Assembly (NCBI GenBank): GCA_039795165.1
Contig: JBDKER010000018.1
Location: 23,188-87,187, forward strand
Direction of reading: 5' to 3'
Source of the DNA: V1-33 sp039795165
GTDB lineage: Bacteria > Verrucomicrobiota > Verrucomicrobiia > Verrucomicrobiales > V1-33
DNA length: 64,000 bases
Part shown: positions 8,819-16,645 of the stretch, in pieces
Layout: every line of letters begins with the position of its first letter
Numbering within the stretch: the stretch's first letter is position 1
Program-made: the position numbers and the translations under genes
Notes under the pieces: model-generated
Database searches by the model: none
What the model was told of the DNA's origin: nothing
What the model saw: only the letters and a program-made list of their open reading frames with translations

Positions 8819-9798
8819 GGAGTGGCAGGGGGCAGAGAAGGGAGGAGAGGCTCGATGGGCGGGAATTCGCGGAGGAATCCGGCGGCTTTGGCCTGAGCGA
8901 CCATGGTTTCGAGCGACTGGCGCGAGACTTCGTTCGAGAGGATGACGCGTGGAATGGCGAGGTCGAGCACGGCCGCCTTCGGTTCCCGGGTGGTCAGGGC
9001 CGTGAGTTCGGCCACCATGAGGCGGCGCGCTTCCTCCGGATTGGCAAGGATCCAGTCGGTCAGTTCGCGGTGTGCGGCGGCGAGTCTGGCGGCCAGTTCC
9101 GGCCGATCCTGAAGGAGGCTGGCGCTGCTGGCCAGCAGGGTGACATTGGTGGCTGTGTCCTTGAGCCAGTTGGTGGCTCCCGCTTCCAGTTCGAGAATGC
9201 TCGCGTAGGGTTCCGGAGCCCATGCGGCGTCGAGCGACCCCTGCTGGAACATCGCCAGCAGGTCGGCATTCTGCGTCGGCAGAATGGTGGCATCGCCCCC
9301 GGCCTGCGTGATTTTCAGCCCCGCTTCCGTGAGCAGGGCCCGCAGCTGCACATCCTGGGTATTGCCGAGCTGAGGCGTCGCGATTTTCCGGCCCCGGAAG
9401 TCAGCCGCCGCCGCGATCGTGATCCCGCGGCGGAGCACAATGGAACTGCCGCCCGTGGCCGCCCCCGCAAGAATCCGCAGATTCGTGCCCTTCGAGCGGG
9501 CATAGGCATTGAGGATCGGGCTCGGCCCAAGATAGGCCGCATCCAGTCCACCCCCGAGAATCGCTTCCGTGGCCGATGGCCCGGCATTGAACGTGAACCA
9601 TTCCACCGGGACCCCGATTCTCGGCTCAAACCAGCCCTTGCCGAGCCGGCTCAGCTGATGCGCCACCAGTCCCTGGATGTGCGTGATGTTCGGAAAATGT
9701 CCGAGCCGCAGGGCTGCGTGCGGCTTCTTCCCGCCCTTTCCGCAGGCAGGCAGCAAGGCAGCGGCGGTCGAGAGCGAGAGGAAGTTTCGGCGGTTCAT
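8815..9798 (-). CDS. ssuA: Sulfonate-type substrate-binding lipoprotein, SsuA/TauA family
   Basis: A 327-residue periplasmic binding protein with an unusual leader: a twin-arginine start (NRRNFLSLS) leads into the lipobox LPAC, suggesting Tat export followed by lipidation. The mature part carries the family pattern LRLGHFPNITHIQGLVA, AILGGGLDAAYLGP and LAMFQQGSLDAAWAPEP. SsuA-like proteins bind aliphatic sulfonates; close relatives bind nitrate, taurine or thiamine precursors (ThiY). thiC lies 3.3 kb away, but no TPP riboswitch precedes this operon, so sulfur is the better guess. It is the first gene of a three-gene operon with 4-bp overlaps. Confidence 0.88.
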   Translation of the reverse strand: MNRRNFLSLSTAAALLPACGKGGKKPHAALRLGHFPNITHIQGLVAHQLSRLGKGWFEPRIGVPVEWFTFNAGPSATEAILGGGLDAAYLGPSPILNAYARSKGTNLRILAGAATGGSSIVLRRGITIAAAADFRGRKIATPQLGNTQDVQLRALLTEAGLKITQAGGDATILPTQNADLLAMFQQGSLDAAWAPEPYASILELEAGATNWLKDTATNVTLLASSASLLQDRPELAARLAAAHRELTDWILANPEEARRLMVAELTALTTREPKAAVLDLAIPRVILSNEVSRQSLETMVAQAKAAGFLREFPPIEPLLPSLPPATP

Positions 9799-9826
9799 GG
9801 AGAAATCCGGCTGGTGGAGCCGGAAG

Positions 9827-9855
9827 ATCCTACCTTTTTAATCTCTACTAGTCAA
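9827..9855 (-). promoter_or_regulatory. Sigma-70 promoter of the ssuA-ssuB-ssuC operon
   Basis: On the minus strand TTGACT (9855-9850) and TAGGAT (9832-9827) are spaced by exactly 17 bases. The transcription start would fall roughly 20 bases before the ssuA ATG. The operator-like site at 9840-9864 covers the -35 element and most of the spacer, as expected for a repressor site. Confidence 0.7.
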
Positions 9856-9864
9856 ATGGAGATT
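9840..9864. promoter_or_regulatory. Operator-like site over the ABC operon promoter
   Basis: AATCTC (9840-9845) and GAGATT (9859-9864) form a perfect 6-bp inverted repeat with a 13-bp spacer. The whole 25 bp matches 5696-5720 at 19 positions. Architecture and overlap with the promoter suggest a dimeric repressor, perhaps sulfur-responsive. A second ATTAAT pair lies at 9862-9867 and 9877-9882. Confidence 0.55.
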
Positions 9865-9955
9865 AATTGAACTGAAATTAATGGTCTGGCTGACTGGGGA
9901 TGGTGTTTAATGAGCGGTTGCCGTGGCTGGTGGGGATTGGGTAGTGGGGAGGGGT

Positions 9956-11344
9956 ATGAGGAAAGCGAACCGATATCGAACTGAGGATCAGCGGCGGCAG
10001 AGGAGGGAGCTTGGGGAGCGGGGGATTGAGCCGGCGAAGGGGATGGGGCAGAATTTCATGACGGACGCTGGGGTGGCGGAGTGGATTGTGGGGTGTCTGG
10101 GGATTGAGGAGGGGGACATGGTGGTGGAGATTGGGCCGGGGATGGGGGCCTTGACGCGGCATCTCGTGGAGCGGGCGCGTCGATTGGTGCTGCTGGAGAA
10201 GGATGACGAGCTGGTGGAGGTGGTGCGGGGGACGTATGGGGCGAGGGAGGGAGTGGAAGTGGTGCATGGGGATGCGCTGGAATTTGATCTGCGGCCGTTT
10301 TTCCGGAGGCAGCCGCTCAAGGTGATCGGGGCTTTGCCGTATTCGGTGGGGACAGAGATTGTGCGGCGTTGGCTGGAGAATCCGAGTCCGGTGCAGCGGG
10401 CGGTTTTCACGCTGCAGAAGGAAGTGTGTGACCGACTCTGTGCGGCTCCGGGGACATCGGATTATGGATTGCTGAGTGTGCGGACGCAGTTGTGGTGGGA
10501 AGCGGAGATGGTGCGGAAGCTGCCGCCGGATATTTTTGTGCCGCGGCCGAAGGTGGACAGCGGGGTGGTGGTTTTGAAGCCGCGGGACCGTGCCGGGATG
10601 CCTGCGTTTGATGGTGTGGTCATGGATCGGATGCTGCGGGCCGGGTTTTCGCAGCGGCGCAAGATGCTGCGGAATCTGCTGCCGCCCGGACCGGGGGGAG
10701 ACTGGGTGGACATTGCCGGCCGGGCTGGCATTTCCGAAACGGCGCGGGGTCAGGAACTGGCGGTGGGGCAATGGGTGGCGTTGGTGCAGGCGTGGCAGGG
10801 TGGGGAAGTGGCCGAGGCGCAGCGGGACGACGAAATGTTCGATGTGGTCGACGGGGAGAACCGGGTGACTGGTCAGGCGACGCGGGCTGAGGTTCATGCG
10901 CGTGGCTGGCGGCACCGGGCCGTGCATATTTTTGTCGAGAACGTGCGGGGTGAGATCTTTCTGCAGAAGCGGAGTCATCTGAAGGACAAGATGCCCGGGA
11001 AATGGGACAGCAGTGCGGCGGGGCACCTCGATGCCGGGGAGGCGTATCTGCCGTGCGCGGTGCGCGAACTGGAGGAAGAACTGGGCATCCGCACCGAGCC
11101 CGGGAGGCTGCGGCTGGCCGGGGCTGTGCCCGCCGGTCCGGGAACCGGCATGGAATTCGTCGAACTCTATCTGACCCGCTGGGATGGAGCCCTGCGGTGG
11201 CCGCCCGCCGAGATCGAGAGCGGCATGTGGATGTCTCCCGGCGAGATCGATGCCTGGACTGCGGCCCGGCCGGAGGATTTCGCCGATGGATTCCTGGAAT
11301 GCTGGCGCGTCTACCGTGCCGGGTCCGGCCGCGGCATCCCTTGA
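9956..11344 (+). CDS. rsmA: RsmA-type rRNA dimethyladenosine transferase fused to a Nudix hydrolase
   Basis: The 462-residue chain has two domains. Residues 1 to about 275 are RsmA/KsgA-like: GQNF at 31-34, the SAM-binding VEIGPGMGALT at 57-67 and the acidic GD at 105-106. KsgA dimethylates two adenines near the 3' end of 16S rRNA. Residues 290-455 are a Nudix hydrolase with a complete box at 356-378 (G356, E362, REx2EE at 370-375, G377). Its surroundings resemble the Idi/YfcD group. Motif IV of the methyltransferase, usually NLPY, reads ALPY here (A126), which removes the Asn that contacts the target base. The ATG at 9956 follows GGGGAGGGG; an earlier ATG at 9923 lacks a binding site. Confidence 0.85.
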   Translation: MRKANRYRTEDQRRQRRELGERGIEPAKGMGQNFMTDAGVAEWIVGCLGIEEGDMVVEIGPGMGALTRHLVERARRLVLLEKDDELVEVVRGTYGAREGVEVVHGDALEFDLRPFFRRQPLKVIGALPYSVGTEIVRRWLENPSPVQRAVFTLQKEVCDRLCAAPGTSDYGLLSVRTQLWWEAEMVRKLPPDIFVPRPKVDSGVVVLKPRDRAGMPAFDGVVMDRMLRAGFSQRRKMLRNLLPPGPGGDWVDIAGRAGISETARGQELAVGQWVALVQAWQGGEVAEAQRDDEMFDVVDGENRVTGQATRAEVHARGWRHRAVHIFVENVRGEIFLQKRSHLKDKMPGKWDSSAAGHLDAGEAYLPCAVRELEEELGIRTEPGRLRLAGAVPAGPGTGMEFVELYLTRWDGALRWPPAEIESGMWMSPGEIDAWTAARPEDFADGFLECWRVYRAGSGRGIP

Positions 11345-11419
11345 AACAGCAGGGAAAAACACTTGACCCGGAAGCGGTCAGGGCGCTTCTCATGACCCTG
11401 ACAGAACCACCATTCATTT

Positions 11420-13531
11420 ATGCTAGGACTAGGGCGACTCAGTATACAATCGAAGATGATTTTGCTGCTGCTGGCGGTGAGCCTGAGTTCGATCGGGGTG
11501 ATAGCGTGGATGAGTTACCGGAGCGGTCGGGATGCACTTATTTCGTGTGTGCGCAATCAGCTGAGCGGCCTGCGGGTGGCGAAGACGACGGCCCTGCGGG
11601 CGCGGCTGGAGGCGGCGCGCAATCAGGTGATTTCGATGTCCGACAGTGCGGCGGTCATTGAGGGTACGCGCGTTTTCCGTTCCGGCTGGGAGGAACTGGC
11701 GGGGAAGAGTCTCAGTGTGGAAGAGGAAGGGAAGCTCAAGGATTTCTACACGAAGGAATTTCTGCCGGAACTGGCGAAGCACGTGGATGGTCAGCCTGTG
11801 CTTGAGCAGTACCTGCCGACGGGAGCTGCCGAGCAGTACGTGCAGTACCACTACATTGCCGCCAACCCGCATCCGCACGGGGAGAAGGCGAAGATGGAGA
11901 CTGCTGCGGGAGACGCGACCGCCTACGGGGCGGCGCATGCGAAGGCCCAGAAGCTCTTTGAGCGGTTCGTGAGGGTTTTCGGGTTTGCGGACATCATGCT
12001 GGTCGATGCGAAGTCCCTGCAGATCATCTACAATTATCAGAAGACGGTCGAATTGGGGACCAGTCTGGAGAATGGGCCGTATGCCGATACCAAGCTGGGG
12101 GCCGCGGTCCGTGTGATGCGGACCGCGCGGGACCGCGACAGCTTTAAGCTGGCTGATTTCGAGCCGTTCCGTCCGAATCACGGCCTGCCGATGGGATTTG
12201 CGATGAGTCCGGTCTTTGACGGCGCCCAGATGACGGGAATTCTGGTGCTGCAGTTTCCGATCGATGATTTCAACGCGGTGGTGACCGGGAAATTCGGGTG
12301 GCGCGACGAGGGACTGGGGGAGACCGGAGAAGCCTATCTGGTGGGGCCCGACCGCACGATGCGGAGCAGTTCGCGGTTCATGCACGAGAATCCCGAGGGT
12401 TTTGTGCGGTCACTGCGCGATGCCGGGCGGAGTCCGGCGATGGTGAATCAGATCGAGCGCGAGGGGGATGTGCTGTGTTCGCTTCTGGTGGACACACCGC
12501 CTGTGGTCGAGGCTCTCAAGGGAAAGAGCGGGATCATGCAGACAGAGGATTACCGCGGACAGCCGGTCGTGAGTGCCTATGGTCCGCTTGAAATGAACTC
12601 CCTGCGCTGGGCGGTGATTGCGGAGATGGACGTGGCCGAGGCGCAGGCACCCGTGCGGGAACTCGGGAGGAAGGTGGTTACGGTTGCCAGCGCCATGGGG
12701 CTGGGGGTGAGTCTGCTCGCTCTGATGTTTGCGAATCTGCTGACGCGGCCACTGCGCATGCTCACGAAGGGAGCCAAGCGCCTCGGGGCTGGCGAGACCG
12801 ATGTGAAGGTGAACCTGAAATCGCGCGATGAGTTCGGGGATCTTGGGCGTGTTTTCAACGAGATGGCCGACAGCATCCGGCTGCAGAAGGAGAAGCTCGA
12901 GGAACAGGTCCGCGAGAATCAGGAATTGCTGCTTAATATTCTGCCGGCCTCGGCCATCGCGCAGCGTCAGGAAGGCGATGAGAAGGCCAGCCGCCAGTTT
13001 GCGGATGTCTCTGTCCTCTTCAGCGACGTCGAAGGACTCGAGGATCTCAGTGCCAAGGTCGGGGAATCGAAGGCGCTTTCCCTGCTGGGCGACCTCATTG
13101 CCGCCTTTGACGAGATTGCCGAAAAACTGGGCATCGAGAAAGTCCGGACGATCGGCGGGTCATATCTGGCCGTCTGCGGACTGTCCGTGAACCGGCCCGA
13201 CCACGCGCGCCGCATTGTGCAGTTCGGTCAGGAAATGACGCATGCGGTGGCTGTCTTCAACCGGGAGCATCATACTGAGCTACAGCTCACGGTGGGGGTT
13301 AATTCCGGACCGGTGGTCGGTGGAGTGGTGGGTCGCCGCCGCTTCCTCTACGATCTCTGGGGGGATACCGTGAACATTGCGCGGAAGCTAGCGTCTGGCC
13401 ATCAGGGCAACGCCATTCTAGTGACCGCTCCCATGCGCGAACGGCTGGGCGATCAGTTCCAGTTCAGCGGACCGCGCCGGGTCGAGGTCGAGGGCAAGAC
13501 GGCTCTCGAGGCATGGAATGTGATCAGCTGA
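11420..13531 (+). CDS. Membrane-bound class III adenylate/guanylate cyclase with Cache-like sensor and HAMP
   Basis: A 703-residue receptor cyclase. One membrane helix lies near residues 12-32. A periplasmic region of about 380 residues with double-Cache character follows, then a second helix near 415-440, a HAMP segment (RPLRMLTKGAKRLGAGETD), a coiled linker (LQKEKLEEQVRENQELLLNILP) and the class III catalytic domain. The first metal-binding Asp is present in FSDVEG (D536). The second, normally TIGD, is TIGGS (G580), and the transition-state motif is NIARK (N652), not NxxxR. It would make cAMP or cGMP if active, but the missing Asp makes that uncertain. The next gene is a channel with a cyclic-nucleotide-binding-like domain, 24 bp downstream. 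Confidence 0.85.
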   Translation: MLGLGRLSIQSKMILLLLAVSLSSIGVIAWMSYRSGRDALISCVRNQLSGLRVAKTTALRARLEAARNQVISMSDSAAVIEGTRVFRSGWEELAGKSLSVEEEGKLKDFYTKEFLPELAKHVDGQPVLEQYLPTGAAEQYVQYHYIAANPHPHGEKAKMETAAGDATAYGAAHAKAQKLFERFVRVFGFADIMLVDAKSLQIIYNYQKTVELGTSLENGPYADTKLGAAVRVMRTARDRDSFKLADFEPFRPNHGLPMGFAMSPVFDGAQMTGILVLQFPIDDFNAVVTGKFGWRDEGLGETGEAYLVGPDRTMRSSSRFMHENPEGFVRSLRDAGRSPAMVNQIEREGDVLCSLLVDTPPVVEALKGKSGIMQTEDYRGQPVVSAYGPLEMNSLRWAVIAEMDVAEAQAPVRELGRKVVTVASAMGLGVSLLALMFANLLTRPLRMLTKGAKRLGAGETDVKVNLKSRDEFGDLGRVFNEMADSIRLQKEKLEEQVRENQELLLNILPASAIAQRQEGDEKASRQFADVSVLFSDVEGLEDLSAKVGESKALSLLGDLIAAFDEIAEKLGIEKVRTIGGSYLAVCGLSVNRPDHARRIVQFGQEMTHAVAVFNREHHTELQLTVGVNSGPVVGGVVGRRRFLYDLWGDTVNIARKLASGHQGNAILVTAPMRERLGDQFQFSGPRRVEVEGKTALEAWNVIS

Positions 13532-13555
13532 GCGGACGACTGTTTCCTGGCGACC

Positions 13556-15007
13556 ATGAACTTTCTCTTTGATCAGCCGCTTCCGATTCTGAAGCCTGCG
13601 CTTTGGCTGGCGGTGGGATTTCCGCTGCTGCTGCTGATTCTCAATGAATGGATCACGGTGGTGGAGCGGCGCGGGAGTAGCTATGCGCGCGTCCTGCGGA
13701 CCTTCCGGAACTTTGTGGTGCCGGGCCTCGCCCTCGTGATCTTCACGCGCATGGTCCTGCAGCTTCCGGCGGAGCATGTGGCCAGCCGCCTTGCGCAGAC
13801 GGTTTTCTGGACCTTTCTGCTGACGGGACTGCTGCGGATCGTGAACGATGTGATTTTTGGGAAGGCGGGACTGCTGGGTCCCGATGGCAGTCTTTCCTGG
13901 CGGGCGAAGGTGCCCAAGCTCTTCCGCGATCTGGTGCGCGCCGTCGTCGTGGTGATCGGCCTGATGGTGATCTACTCGTGGGTTTGGGGGCACGAGATCA
14001 AGGGAGCGCTGACGGCGCTCGGCGTGGGGTCCGTCGTGATCGGTCTGGCGCTGCAGGAACCGCTGGGCAATATCGTTTCCGGTCTCATGCTCCTTTTCGA
14101 GCGCCCGCTTGATGTGGGCGACTGGGTGAGTGCCCAGGGCGTGATCGGTAAGGTCGTCGAAATCAACTGGCGCTCTGTGCATATCGAGACCGCCACGCGG
14201 GAGATCCACGTCATTCCCAACGTGTCGCTCTACAAAGGAGCCTTCAGCAATCTGTCGCGTCCCACCACGGTGCGGACCGAAGTGATTCAGATGGGTTTCA
14301 GCTACGATGACCCACCGAACCGGGTGAAGGAAGTCATGCTGGAAATGCTCAAGGGGACGCCGGGCGTGCTGGCCGAGCCGGCTCCGTCGGTCCGGACCGT
14401 GAACTACGCTGATTTCTCGGTGACCTACCGTCTCATTTTCTCCGTGGCCCGGCAGGATGATCTGGGAGTGGTGCGGGATGCGGTTATGACCCGGTTGTGG
14501 TATGTGGTGCGCCGCGAAGGGCTGACCATTCCATTTCCGATTGCGATGGAATACGCGCCCGGGGAGTCGCCCAGTCCGCCCAGTCCGCCGCCGACCGAAC
14601 TTCTGCGTGAGCATGCAAGGTTCCGGGCGGCCCTGCCCGCGGAAGGAGCGCAAGCTCCGCGCGTGATCGACTTCGCCGCTGGGGAAACCGTGCAGACACC
14701 CGAAGGCCGATTCGAAGGTTTTGCCCTCATTCTCAGGGGCGAGGCAGTCCTGCTGGCACCCGATGCCGCAGGATCCATCGTGGAAGTCGGATCACTCGGA
14801 CCCGGCGAATGCTTTGGCGACCAATTGGGCACCGGTGTCGCCTCCGCTCACATCGGCATCCGTGCCCTCACCGATCTCAAGGTCATGGTCTTCGAAAGCG
14901 GATCAATCGACCACCTGCTCCAGCGCCAACCCACCCTCGCCGCCGAGATCGGCGACGCCATCGAATCGCGCCGTCAGGCCGCCCATTCCGCCCGTCTGCG
15001 GAAGTAA
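13556..15007 (+). CDS. MscS-family mechanosensitive channel with C-terminal cyclic-nucleotide-binding-like domain
   Basis: A 483-residue inner-membrane channel. Four or so N-terminal helices are followed by the pore-lining MscS segment (GVGSVVIGLALQEPLGNIVSGLMLL broken across 155-185) and the beta domain RPLDVGDWV...GVIGKVVEINWRS...IPNVSLYKGAFSN. A Pro/Ser linker (PSPPSPPP) leads to residues 350-475, which resemble the CAP-ED fold of bCNG channels, with GPGECFGDQ where FGE is usual. The conserved phosphate-cassette Arg is not where expected (ASAHIGIRAL). The gene starts 24 bp after the cyclase stop on the same strand, so the two are probably one operon: a signal-producing enzyme and its effector channel. 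Confidence 0.87.
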   Translation: MNFLFDQPLPILKPALWLAVGFPLLLLILNEWITVVERRGSSYARVLRTFRNFVVPGLALVIFTRMVLQLPAEHVASRLAQTVFWTFLLTGLLRIVNDVIFGKAGLLGPDGSLSWRAKVPKLFRDLVRAVVVVIGLMVIYSWVWGHEIKGALTALGVGSVVIGLALQEPLGNIVSGLMLLFERPLDVGDWVSAQGVIGKVVEINWRSVHIETATREIHVIPNVSLYKGAFSNLSRPTTVRTEVIQMGFSYDDPPNRVKEVMLEMLKGTPGVLAEPAPSVRTVNYADFSVTYRLIFSVARQDDLGVVRDAVMTRLWYVVRREGLTIPFPIAMEYAPGESPSPPSPPPTELLREHARFRAALPAEGAQAPRVIDFAAGETVQTPEGRFEGFALILRGEAVLLAPDAAGSIVEVGSLGPGECFGDQLGTGVASAHIGIRALTDLKVMVFESGSIDHLLQRQPTLAAEIGDAIESRRQAAHSARLRK

Positions 15008-15492
15008 TCCCCGCAAGGTTCCCGTGCGCCGGGCTTTCGCGGGAAACCTGCGGGCAGGATGGTGAATAACTTTGTGGATGGACGGGGAATTCGCCCGTTT
15101 TCCCGGTTCAAATCGCCCACCCGCCTGCATTTTCAAGCCGTCGATCCGGGACGTGCCGCGCGCAGGAAAATCGATCAATTCTGCCACGCGGGATTGCGAT
15201 AAAATCATCGGAAGCAACTGTAAAAACTAGAAATTGTAAGGTTTTCCGGGAAACGAGGGCATTCTCAGCAATGCGAGAGGCCGCGGTCGGGTTTCGGCGA
15301 AGCCTTCGTGGAATCGGGGATGGAGGAGTTTCCGGGTGCCGTGAACGGGCAACGGTCCGGGGGGAAGGCGGCCCCTCCTAACATTTTGTGAATAAGCCGG
15401 GGAAAAGCTGCTTCTTTTCTAGCAATTATGGAATCGTGTGATGGGCGCTTTGCGGTTGCGGAGGGTCGGGTGGATGGGGAGTGGGGGAGGGT
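15008..15492. other. 485-bp non-coding region before tgt
   Basis: Apart from the hairpin at its left end I see no gene, tRNA or repeat. There is an AT-richer island at 15190-15245. Weak promoter-like hexamers such as TTGCGA (15194-15199) occur there, and one near-consensus DnaA-box-like word (TTATTCACA on the minus strand) lies near 15386-15394, which is expected by chance in a window of this size. It probably holds the promoter of the tgt-yajC-secDF operon and perhaps a small RNA. Confidence 0.4.
15009..15054 (+). terminator. Hairpin after the cyclase-channel operon
   Basis: Arms at 15010-15024 (CCCGCAAGGTTCCCG) and 15040-15054 (CGGGAAACCTGCGGG) pair along almost their full length with one bulge each side. 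It starts directly at the channel stop codon. No U-tract follows, so it may be a Rho-type or RNA-stabilising hairpin. Confidence 0.45.
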
Positions 15493-16638
15493 ATGTATGA
15501 GCTTTTGGGAAGGGATGAGCGGAGCCGGGCGCGGCGAGGGCGGATGGTATTGCCGCATGGGGTGGTGGAGACGCCTGTGTTCATGCCTGTGGGGACGCAG
15601 GGGGCGGTGAAGGCGGTGGCTCCGGAGGAGCTGGAGGCCTTGGGGGCGGAGATCATTCTGGGGAACACGTATCATCTGAATTTGCGGCCTGGGATGGAAG
15701 TGATGCGGGCGATGGGTGGGCTGCATGCGTTCAGTGCGTGGCGGCGGCCCCTGCTGACTGACAGTGGGGGATTTCAGGTATTTTCGCTGGCGAAGCTGCG
15801 GAAGATTTCGGAGGCGGGTGTGCAGTTTCAGAGTCATCTGGATGGATCGAAGCGGTTTCTGGGGCCGGAGGAGAGCATGGAGATTCAGGCGGTACTGGGG
15901 TCGGACGTGGCGATGCTGTTTGACGATTGTCCGCCGTGGCCGGTTTCCGAGGTGGATGCGGAGAAGAGTCTGGGGTTGACGCTGCGGTGGGCGCAGCGGT
16001 GCCGGGACTGGGTGGAGGCGCATCGGCCGCAGGCGGGCGGCGGGGTGGGGCGGCAGCATCATTTCGGGATTGTGCAGGGGAGTGTCTATGCGGGGCTGCG
16101 GGAGCGTGCCGCGAAGGAACTGGCGGCCATGGATTGGGATGGTTATGCGGTGGGTGGGGTGAGTGTGGGTGAACCCGAGCCTGAGATGATGGCGGCGGTG
16201 GAGCATGCCGAGCCGTATCTTCCGGAGGGCAAGCCGCGCTATGCGATGGGGCTGGGTACGCCGCCGCAGATTCTCGAGCTGATTGCGCGGGGCGTTGACA
16301 TGTTCGACTGCGTCATTCCGACCCGCCTTGCGCGTCACGGGGCCGCCTTCACGCGGCGGGGGCAGATCAATCTGAAGAATCAGCGATTTACGACGGATGG
16401 GGGTCCCATTGAGGAAGGCTGTGCTTGTCCGGCCTGCCGCAGGTTCAGCCGGGCGTACATCCGCCACCTCTTCCGTTCCGGGGAAATCCTGGGAATCAGG
16501 TTGATTTGTCTGCACAATCTGCATTTCTACCTGTCCCTTGCGCGCCGCGCCCGGGAAGAGATCGAAGCGGGAACGTTTTCGGCTTTTCGGGCTGCCTTCG
16601 TTGCCGAGTACCGATCAATTTCTGCCGAACCATCCTGA
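15493..16638 (+). CDS. tgt: tRNA-guanine(34) transglycosylase
   Basis: Tgt exchanges guanine-34 for preQ1 in the anticodons of Asp, Asn, His and Tyr tRNAs, an early step to queuosine. The 381-residue protein shows TPVFMPVGTQG, the substrate-binding DSGGFQVFSL, the nucleophile segment FDCVIPTRLARHG and the zinc site CACPAC with a downstream His near residues 310-325. The ATG at 15493 is preceded by GGGGGAGGGT; a GTG at 15481 is also in frame but lies inside that binding site. It is followed after 7 bases by yajC, the classic tgt-yajC-secDF arrangement. Confidence 0.95.
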   Translation: MYELLGRDERSRARRGRMVLPHGVVETPVFMPVGTQGAVKAVAPEELEALGAEIILGNTYHLNLRPGMEVMRAMGGLHAFSAWRRPLLTDSGGFQVFSLAKLRKISEAGVQFQSHLDGSKRFLGPEESMEIQAVLGSDVAMLFDDCPPWPVSEVDAEKSLGLTLRWAQRCRDWVEAHRPQAGGGVGRQHHFGIVQGSVYAGLRERAAKELAAMDWDGYAVGGVSVGEPEPEMMAAVEHAEPYLPEGKPRYAMGLGTPPQILELIARGVDMFDCVIPTRLARHGAAFTRRGQINLKNQRFTTDGGPIEEGCACPACRRFSRAYIRHLFRSGEILGIRLICLHNLHFYLSLARRAREEIEAGTFSAFRAAFVAEYRSISAEPS

Positions 16639-16645
16639 ACCAGCC

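Noticed and set aside
8819..9223. An N-terminal extension of the ABC ATPase up to 9223
   Set aside because: It lies inside the binding-protein gene in another frame; the ATGA overlap at 8815-8818 marks the true start.
7221..9798. A thiamine-precursor importer (ThiXYZ) because thiC is near
   Set aside because: There is no TPP riboswitch upstream of the operon, and the binding protein has the sulfonate/nitrate-type pattern. It stays as an alternative, not the call.
15055..15400. A replication origin suggested by DnaA-box-like words before tgt
   Set aside because: Only one word comes within one mismatch of the consensus, which is expected several times by chance in 64 kb; no dnaA, dnaN or skew switch is visible.
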